Below, one piece after another: positions 5,204-9,986 of a stretch of DNA of 9,986 nucleotides. The DNA lies in NCBI GenBank assembly GCA_943331415.1, contig CALQLM010000015.1, forward strand, positions 1 through 9,986. Direction: 5' to 3'. Position 1 is the first letter of the stretch. Each line of letters starts with the position of its first letter. This DNA is from Bifidobacterium breve (GTDB lineage Bacteria; Actinomycetota; Actinomycetes; Mycobacteriales; Mycobacteriaceae). A program made the position numbers and the translations under genes. The notes beneath the pieces were generated by a model. It saw only the letters and a list, made by a program, of their open reading frames with translations, was not told the DNA's origin and did no database searches.

Positions 5204-6454
5204 ATGACGGGAAATGTCTGGATACTCGGCGGTTACCAGAGTGACTTCGCCCGCAATTTCTCCCGTGAGGGCGGTGATTTCGCCGACCTGACCCGCGAAA
5301 TCGTCGACCAAACCCTGGCCGAATCCATGATCGATGCCGCCGATATCGAGGTCATCCACGTCGCCAACGCCTTCGGGGAGATGTTCGCCCAGCAGGGTCA
5401 TCTGGGGGCCATGCCCGCGACCGTGTCCGAGGGGCTGTGGAACACCCCGGCAACTCGACACGAGGCCGCGTGCGCGTCCGGGAGCGTTGCTGCGCTGGCT
5501 GCGATCGCCGACCTGCGCGCCGGCAATTACCGGACCGCACTGGTCATTGGATTGGAGCTGGAGAAGACGGTGCCCGGCGATACGGCCGCCCGACATCTGG
5601 GTGCCGCCGCCTGGACCGGTCATGAGGGCGAAGGGGCCAGATTCCTGTGGCCATCGATGTTCGCCGAAGTCGCCGACGAATATGACCGGCGATTCGGTAT
5701 CGATGACGCACACCTGCACGCGATCGCCGCGATCAATCTCGCCAACGCGCGGCGTAACCCCAATGCCCAGACCCGCGACTGGCAGGTGCCCGATCTGGTG
5801 GCCAGTGGTTCCGACGACACGGTGAACCCGACCATCGAGGGCCGGATCCGCCGGTTTGACTGCAGCCAGATGACCGATGGCGGTGCGGGCGTCGTCCTGG
5901 TCGGCGATGAATTCCTGGCCGAACACCCCGGAGTGAGACCGATCGGACTGATCGAGGGCTGGGGACACCGCACAGTGGGTCTGGGCCTGCGGCAGAAGCT
6001 CGACCGCGACTCCGACAATCCCTACGTGGCGCCACATGTGCGCGCCGCCGTGCACGATGCGTTCGGCCGGGCACGGGTGGACCTCGACGATCTCGACGGC
6101 TTCGAGGTGCACGACTGCTTCACCCCCAGCGAGTACCTGGCGATCGACCACATCGGATTGACCGGGCCGGGCGAGTCCTGGAAGGCCGTCGAAAGTGGCG
6201 ATATCGAGATCGGCGGGCGACTGCCGATCAATCCGAGTGGCGGCCTGATCGGTGGCGGTCATCCGGTCGGAGCCTCCGGCATCCGGATGATGCTCGATGC
6301 CGCCAAGCAGGTCAGCGGTCTGGCCGGCGACTATCAGGTTGACGGCGCACAACGGTTCGGCACGTTGAACTTCGGCGGCAGCACGGCGACGACGGTCAGT
6401 TTCGTCATCGGCTCGGGCGACAACGGACGGAGAGGGCTCGGTAATGGACGTTGA
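5204..6454 (+). CDS. Thiolase family protein, SCP2-thiolase type (Rv0914c-like)
   Basis: A 416-aa thiolase-fold enzyme expected to cleave or form beta-ketoacyl-CoA thioesters in the cytosol. The nucleophilic Cys90 lies in TRHEAACASGSVAALAAIA. The HDCF motif at 303-306 is diagnostic of SCP2-type thiolases and supplies the second active-site Cys (305) there. The catalytic His353 lies in NPSGGLIGGGHPVGASG (343-359). The C-terminal CxGGG of classical thiolases is replaced by NFGGSTAT, consistent with the SCP2 type. All key residues are present, so it should be active. The start at ATG 5204 gives MTGNVWILGGYQSDF, the usual beginning; an upstream ATG at 5069 adds a Cys/Pro/Arg-rich, non-conserved stretch. 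The stop overlaps the next gene by 11 bp. M. tuberculosis Rv0914c-Rv0913c, as I recall it, has the same thiolase/dioxygenase pair. The substrate is unknown; aromatic, isoprenoid or steroid-like acyl-CoA are options. Confidence 0.88.
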   Translation: MTGNVWILGGYQSDFARNFSREGGDFADLTREIVDQTLAESMIDAADIEVIHVANAFGEMFAQQGHLGAMPATVSEGLWNTPATRHEAACASGSVAALAAIADLRAGNYRTALVIGLELEKTVPGDTAARHLGAAAWTGHEGEGARFLWPSMFAEVADEYDRRFGIDDAHLHAIAAINLANARRNPNAQTRDWQVPDLVASGSDDTVNPTIEGRIRRFDCSQMTDGGAGVVLVGDEFLAEHPGVRPIGLIEGWGHRTVGLGLRQKLDRDSDNPYVAPHVRAAVHDAFGRARVDLDDLDGFEVHDCFTPSEYLAIDHIGLTGPGESWKAVESGDIEIGGRLPINPSGGLIGGGHPVGASGIRMMLDAAKQVSGLAGDYQVDGAQRFGTLNFGGSTATTVSFVIGSGDNGRRGLGNGR

Positions 6455-7961
6455 GATCGTCGGCAAGTTCCTGTCCACCCTGCCCGAAGATGATGACCAC
6501 CCGTACCGAACCGGGCCGTGGCGCCCGCAGACCACCGAGTGGCACGCCGACGACCTCACAGTCGTCGAGGGCGCAATCCCCACCGATCTTGACGGAATCT
6601 ATCTCCGCAACACCGAGAACCCTCTGCATCCGGCGCTGAAGTCCTACCACCCCTTCGACGGCGACGCGATGCTCCACATCGTCGGCTTCCGGGACGGAAA
6701 AGCCTTCTACCGAAACCGGTTTGTGCGCACCGAGGCTTTTGAGGCCGAGGGGTCGGCCGCCGGCCCACTGTGGCCGGGACTAGCCGAACCGCTATCCCTG
6801 GCCAAGGTCGACTACGGCTGGGGTGCCCGCACGATGCTCAAGGATGCATCGAGTACCGATGTGGTGGTCCATCGCGGCACCGCTCTCACGAGCTTTTACC
6901 AATGCGGCGACCTCTACCGCGTCGACCCGCACACAGCAGACACACTCGGCAAGGAGACATTCAACGGCGGGTTTCCCACCGAATGGGGGGTATCAGCACA
7001 CCCGAAAGTCGACGACCGCACCGACGAGATGCTGTTCTTCAACTACGGCAAACGATCGCCCTACCTGCACTACGGGGTGGTCGATGGAAACAATGACCTG
7101 GTGCACTACGTCGACATCCCACTGCCCGGCCCGCGACTGCCGCACGATATGGCGTTCACGCGAAACTACGCTATTTTCAACGACTTTCCGCTGTTCTGGG
7201 ATCCGGAACTTCTCAAACGAGGTATCCACGTTGCCCGTTTCCATCGGGACATGCCATCACGATTCGGAGTACTCCCCCGGCGCGGGCAGCCTTCCGAGAT
7301 CCGCTGGTTCGAGGCCGACCCGACATTCGTGCTGCACTTCACCAACGCCTACGAAGACGGCGACGAGATTGTGCTCGACGGGTTCTTCCAGGGCGACCCG
7401 GAGCCTGCCGATACCGGCACCGGTACCACATGGCAGCGAGCCTTCCGGTTCCTCGCACTTGACCGAATGCAGACCCGCCTGCACCGTTGGCGGCTCAACC
7501 TCGCCACCGGCGCAGTGACCGAACAGTCGTTGAGCGACAACATCTCCGAGTTCGGCATGATCAACTCAGCGCACAGCGGTGAGTCTTATCGCTACGCCTA
7601 CGCGGCGACGGGAAAGCCCGGATGGTTCTTGTTCGACGGTCTGGTCCGCCATGATGTGCTCACCGGGACCGAACAGCACTACCGTTTCGCCGACGGCGTC
7701 TTTGGAAGCGAGACCGCCATGGCACCGCGCATCGGCAGCACCAGTGAGGATGACGGTTATCTGGTCACACTGACCACCGATATGAATGCTGACACGTCCT
7801 ATTGCCTGATCTTCGATGCCGCGCGACTGGACGACGGGCCGATCTGCACACTGCAACTGCCCGAGCGGATTTCCAGCGGAACACATTCAACCTGGGTTGC
7901 CGGATCAGCCTTGCGCAGATGGCAGGAGACCGACTCGGCTGCTGAGGCTGTCGGGCTGTAG
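6444..7961 (+). CDS. Carotenoid/stilbene cleavage oxygenase, RPE65 family (Rv0913c-like)
   Basis: A 505-aa member of the carotenoid cleavage dioxygenase family: seven-bladed propeller enzymes that use non-heme Fe(II) and O2 to split a conjugated C=C bond into two carbonyl products. The four iron-binding histidines can be placed by their motifs: His186 (WGVSAHPKVDD), His234 (RLPHDMAFTRNYAIFNDFP), His298 (FVLHFTNAYEDGDEIVLDGF) and His481 (ISSGTHSTWVAG). The N-terminal 'AIPTDLDGIYLRNTENPL' and 'YHPFDGDAMLHIVGFRDG' are also typical, and length is normal. The start at ATG 6444 has GGAGAGG (6429-6435) 8 nt upstream and overlaps the thiolase stop, so the genes are probably coupled. Substrate candidates are carotenoids, apocarotenals or stilbenoids such as lignostilbenes; the sequence does not decide. 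The stop TAG shares its last base with the next gene's GTG. Confidence 0.9.
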   Translation: MDVEIVGKFLSTLPEDDDHPYRTGPWRPQTTEWHADDLTVVEGAIPTDLDGIYLRNTENPLHPALKSYHPFDGDAMLHIVGFRDGKAFYRNRFVRTEAFEAEGSAAGPLWPGLAEPLSLAKVDYGWGARTMLKDASSTDVVVHRGTALTSFYQCGDLYRVDPHTADTLGKETFNGGFPTEWGVSAHPKVDDRTDEMLFFNYGKRSPYLHYGVVDGNNDLVHYVDIPLPGPRLPHDMAFTRNYAIFNDFPLFWDPELLKRGIHVARFHRDMPSRFGVLPRRGQPSEIRWFEADPTFVLHFTNAYEDGDEIVLDGFFQGDPEPADTGTGTTWQRAFRFLALDRMQTRLHRWRLNLATGAVTEQSLSDNISEFGMINSAHSGESYRYAYAATGKPGWFLFDGLVRHDVLTGTEQHYRFADGVFGSETAMAPRIGSTSEDDGYLVTLTTDMNADTSYCLIFDAARLDDGPICTLQLPERISSGTHSTWVAGSALRRWQETDSAAEAVGL

Positions 7962-8929
7962 TGCCGCATACCAACGAGCCCGCCGTGCTGGAGCACGGCG
8001 GCGCCAATGCCATCGGACGTATGCTTGGCCTGCTTGGCGACGAATGGAACCTGTTGATCATCCAGCAGGCATTGATGGGCGCCAGCCGCTACAGCCACTT
8101 CATGTCCCGTTTGCCGATTTCAAACTCAGTGCTCACCAGCCGATTACGGGTCTTGGTCGATGACGGCCTACTGGCGCGCCGGTTGCACCGGTCGACCCGG
8201 GCCCGCACCGAGTACCTCACCACGCCTCGAAGCAGGTCGCTGTGGCCGGTGTTGCTCTCGGTCTGGGAGTGGGAGCGCACGTGGGTTCCCCGACATGCCG
8301 AGCAGTTACCTGAGATGCGCCATGAGGAATGCGGGGAGCCGTTTTCCCCGCTGCTGCGTTGCTCGGGTTGTCGGAATCCGGCGCACCACGGCGACGTCCA
8401 CCTCACCCTGGGACCCAGCGGACAGTGGGGACGCTCAGCGCCGGCGGCGGCGACTCGACGGCGATCGGACTCCGGGTCCGCCGTCCGGCAGGCCGGATTG
8501 TTCAGCGAGACCATGAGCGTGCTCGGCAACCGCTGGGCGGCGGCACTACTGCTGGCCACCTTTTTGGGAACCACCCGTTTCACCGACTTTCAGGCTCAAC
8601 TCGGGGCTCCCCCGAGCCTGCTGGCCGAACGGCTACAGACTTTTTGCGGTATCGGGGTGCTGGTGAGTATGGCGCCGGCCGACCGCGGCACCGATGATCG
8701 CGGTGCTTACCTGCTGACCGAAAAAGGTCGGGCATTCCTGCCGGTGATGGTGGCTGCGCTGCAATGGGCTCAGAGGTGGTTCCGCGCACCGGACGGACCG
8801 GCCATGGTGTTGACCCACCGCGGCTGCGGCGAGGCCTTCACCGGGGAACTGGCATGCGGGAGCTGTGCCGGACGACTGACCGGCGCCCAGGTGGCGATCA
8901 GCCCGGTGGCAACAGCTGAAATCCCTTGA
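7961..8929 (+). CDS. Tandem HxlR-type winged-helix regulator with two Cys/His clusters
   Basis: A 322-aa probable DNA-binding regulator made of two copies of an HxlR winged-helix domain, each followed by a small Cys/His cluster. Copy 1 is residues ~16-137 (IGRMLGLLGDEWNLLIIQQA, then SVLTSRLRVLVDDGLL). Copy 2 is ~181-302 (FSETMSVLGNRWAAALLLAT, then SLLAERLQTFCGIGVL). The clusters have identical spacing: H121-C124-C134-C137 and H286-C289-C299-C302, both HX2CX9CX2C, offset by exactly 165 residues, so probably zinc ribbons. HxlR proteins normally carry one winged helix of about 110 aa and act as dimers; this chain may be a pseudo-dimer. The start is GTG 7961, overlapping the oxygenase stop by one base, with only a distant GAGG (7944-7947). 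It probably controls the thiolase/oxygenase cluster. The 3' end overlaps the convergent lipoprotein gene by 32 bp. Confidence 0.85.
   Translation: MPHTNEPAVLEHGGANAIGRMLGLLGDEWNLLIIQQALMGASRYSHFMSRLPISNSVLTSRLRVLVDDGLLARRLHRSTRARTEYLTTPRSRSLWPVLLSVWEWERTWVPRHAEQLPEMRHEECGEPFSPLLRCSGCRNPAHHGDVHLTLGPSGQWGRSAPAAATRRRSDSGSAVRQAGLFSETMSVLGNRWAAALLLATFLGTTRFTDFQAQLGAPPSLLAERLQTFCGIGVLVSMAPADRGTDDRGAYLLTEKGRAFLPVMVAALQWAQRWFRAPDGPAMVLTHRGCGEAFTGELACGSCAGRLTGAQVAISPVATAEIP
8006..8371 (+). repeat. HxlR domain copy 1 with HX2CX9CX2C cluster
   Basis: Encodes residues 16-137 of the regulator. It aligns with 8501-8866 (copy 2) at a constant 165-residue offset through the Cys/His cluster. Protein-level similarity is clear but divergent, so this is an old duplication or fusion. 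Confidence 0.75.
8501..8866 (+). repeat. HxlR domain copy 2 with HX2CX9CX2C cluster
   Basis: Encodes residues 181-302 and is the counterpart of 8006-8371. The linker between the copies (about 138-180) is Ala/Arg/Ser/Gly-rich and not conserved-looking. Confidence 0.75.
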
Positions 8930-9527
8930 TGATCGTCGCCGCATCCCGGACGAAGGTCTGGTTGTCCGGCTTGATCGTCTGAACGGTCAGCATCACGAGG
9001 TAGTTGTTGTCACGGGCGCGGTAGACGGCGCTGAGCGAACTTGCTTTGCGCGGCGGGATCGGTGGGTTCTTCGGCCCCAGCTTCACCTCAGGCGCGGTGT
9101 AGGTCGACGATAACGCCGGTGCGCCGCACAACTGGGTCGGACTGGTGTTCATATCGGTCAGCTTCAGCTTCTTGGTCAGCTGCTCGTTCTGTAACTCGAG
9201 AACCTTCTCGGGCTTGCCCATATCGTTCCCGACCTTCTGCAACGTCACCACCGCGTTGGGAGTGAAGCCGTCCGCGGAAAGTGCGGGGTTGCGAATCGCG
9301 AAGCGGATCGACTCGCTGTCCATCTTGGTGCTGCGCTCCCAACCCGGCGGCAGCGGCATCCGCATCTTCGGCTCCTGATCGGTCCGCGTGGGGATATCAA
9401 GCAGTTGATCCGAGACGGTGGCACACTTTTCCGCGCTGGGCTCCGAACCCGCGCAACCAGTCATCGCCAGCGCGGCGATCACAACGGCTGTCAGCGCTAC
9501 CCGCGCCGGTCGAACAACTGTCACCAT
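8898..9527 (-). CDS. LpqN/LpqT-type lipoprotein
   Basis: A 209-aa probable lipoprotein on the outer face of the cytoplasmic membrane. The signal peptide (VVRPARVALTAVVIAALAMTGC) has a basic n-region, a hydrophobic core and a lipobox-like MTGC with Cys25 as the lipidated residue; Met at -3 is less usual than Leu. The mature part resembles the mycobacterial LpqN/LpqT/Mtc28 family: 'MRMPLPPGWERSTKMDSESI' (55-74), 'AIRNPALSADGFTPNAVVTL' (77-96), and a C-terminal 'YLVMLTVQTIKPDNQTFVRD' (176-195) ending in an IIKGFQL helix. Cys35 and Cys134 could form a disulfide. ATG 9527 was chosen over the in-frame GTG 9551 because an AAGGGA-type ribosome site lies just upstream of 9527 and the longer form would put acidic residues before the signal. 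TAGGCT at 9557-9552 (minus) is a possible -10. Exact function unknown. Confidence 0.8.
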   Translation of the reverse strand: MVTVVRPARVALTAVVIAALAMTGCAGSEPSAEKCATVSDQLLDIPTRTDQEPKMRMPLPPGWERSTKMDSESIRFAIRNPALSADGFTPNAVVTLQKVGNDMGKPEKVLELQNEQLTKKLKLTDMNTSPTQLCGAPALSSTYTAPEVKLGPKNPPIPPRKASSLSAVYRARDNNYLVMLTVQTIKPDNQTFVRDAATIIKGFQLLPPG

Positions 9528-9595
9528 CTGCTTCCCTTCGAAACCCGCCACAGCCTACCGGCGTGCTTGAGGCAAAGCGTGCACCGTCGCCATGC

Positions 9596-9986
9596 TCATC
9601 TGCTGAACAGGGCCGACGCCAATGCCCATACCGACGACAGCAGCGCAGCCAGTGCGCACACCGCGCCGATATAGAGCCCGTAGCCGGCGACGACCGGCCC
9701 CGAGACGTTGGTCCGAAAGTAAAACCAGGTTAGGACCGCAAGCAGTACCGAAATCACCACCGCGGCGACGCCGGCGAGCCGCGGCGACAGATTCCGGGCG
9801 ACCATTGCACCCGCGACGATCAGCAGCGAAGACAACAACACGATCAACTGACCCGCCCCGAACCGCGTCGGCAACACGATGCTCCCCACCGTCCCTCCGA
9901 TGGCACTGGCGCGGCCACCGCCACCAAACGATGTGGTCAACCATGGCAGCCACGCACTGATAGCGACCCCGACCGCGGACAACACC
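9596..9986 (-). CDS. Multi-pass membrane protein (5' end outside window)
   Basis: The frame is open to the right edge, so the true start is missing; the GTG at the very edge (9985-9983) should not be taken as the start. The visible 129 residues contain about four hydrophobic segments: ~1-16 (with AWLPWLTTSFGGGG, a WLPW motif often seen at the end of the first helix in small mycobacterial membrane proteins), 44-64 (GAGQLIVLLSSLLIVAGAMV), 69-90 (VAAVVISVLLAVLTWFYF) and 99-126 (AGYGLYIGAVCALAALLSSV), ending in a short basic tail. No catalytic or transport motif is visible. It lies 68 nt upstream of the lipoprotein gene on the same strand, so the two could share a transcript. Family not identified. 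Confidence 0.75.
   Translation of the reverse strand, partial: VLSAVGVAISAWLPWLTTSFGGGGRASAIGGTVGSIVLPTRFGAGQLIVLLSSLLIVAGAMVARNLSPRLAGVAAVVISVLLAVLTWFYFRTNVSGPVVAGYGLYIGAVCALAALLSSVWALASALFSR

Noticed and set aside
4964..6583. A minus-strand open frame running from 6583 through the thiolase gene into the exported-protein gene (839 codons).
   Set aside because: Its first part mirrors the thiolase, which has all catalytic motifs on the plus strand. The long opening is a GC-bias effect, and the real gene starts at ATG 4963 with a ribosome site and signal peptide.
6823..7518. A 231-codon plus-strand frame inside the oxygenase gene.
   Set aside because: Ser/Thr/Arg/Pro-rich shadow of the oxygenase frame, which carries all four iron-binding His motifs.
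9555..9953. An alternative minus-strand frame overlapping the membrane-protein gene.
   Set aside because: It is Arg/Gly-rich without hydrophobic segments; the 9596-9986 frame has clear transmembrane periodicity.
1..9986. CRISPR array, insertion sequence, toxin-antitoxin or phage-defence genes.
   Set aside because: Both strands were read for short regular repeats with spacers, transposase motifs and small paired genes; none was found.

Overview
The window is high-GC DNA from a mycobacterium (Mycobacterium sensu lato; I cannot name the species). This rests on a SigK/RskA sigma/anti-sigma pair, two F420-dependent luciferase-like oxidoreductases, an LpqN/LpqT-type lipoprotein, and a thiolase plus carotenoid-oxygenase pair that matches the Rv0914c-Rv0913c pair of M. 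tuberculosis as I remember it. No insertion sequence, integrase, prophage gene or CRISPR array is visible.

Layout, plus strand first. 2-610: 3' part of a DUF1365 gene, open at the left edge. 688-1236 sigK and 1247-1969 rskA form an extracytoplasmic-function sigma factor and its membrane anti-sigma factor. 1977-2801: an LLM oxidoreductase starting 7 nt after rskA. 2802-2989: a gap, then tRNA-Arg(CCU) at 2990-3062. 3129-3983: a second LLM oxidoreductase of the Rv2161c type. A long perfect inverted repeat at 4008-4050 closes this rightward block and probably also terminates the next, leftward gene.

4064-4963 on the minus strand encodes an exported protein with an acidic patch, two 60-residue-period repeats and an Ala/Lys/Arg-rich tail. 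Its family is not recognised. A 240-bp divergent promoter region (4964-5203) separates it from a rightward three-gene cluster whose reading frames overlap: an SCP2-type thiolase (5204-6454), a carotenoid/stilbene cleavage oxygenase (6444-7961) and a two-headed HxlR-type regulator (7961-8929). This looks like a small catabolic module, an oxygenase that cleaves a conjugated double bond together with a thiolase, carrying its own regulator.

The last block is leftward. A lipoprotein gene (8898-9527) overlaps the 3' end of the regulator gene tail to tail by 32 bp, and a multi-pass membrane protein (9596 to the right edge) lies upstream of it.

The observations most worth following are the duplicated HxlR plus HX2CX9CX2C architecture, the thiolase/oxygenase/regulator module, the unusual exported repeat protein, and the SigK locus, where DUF1365 directly adjoins sigK and an F420-type oxidoreductase follows rskA.
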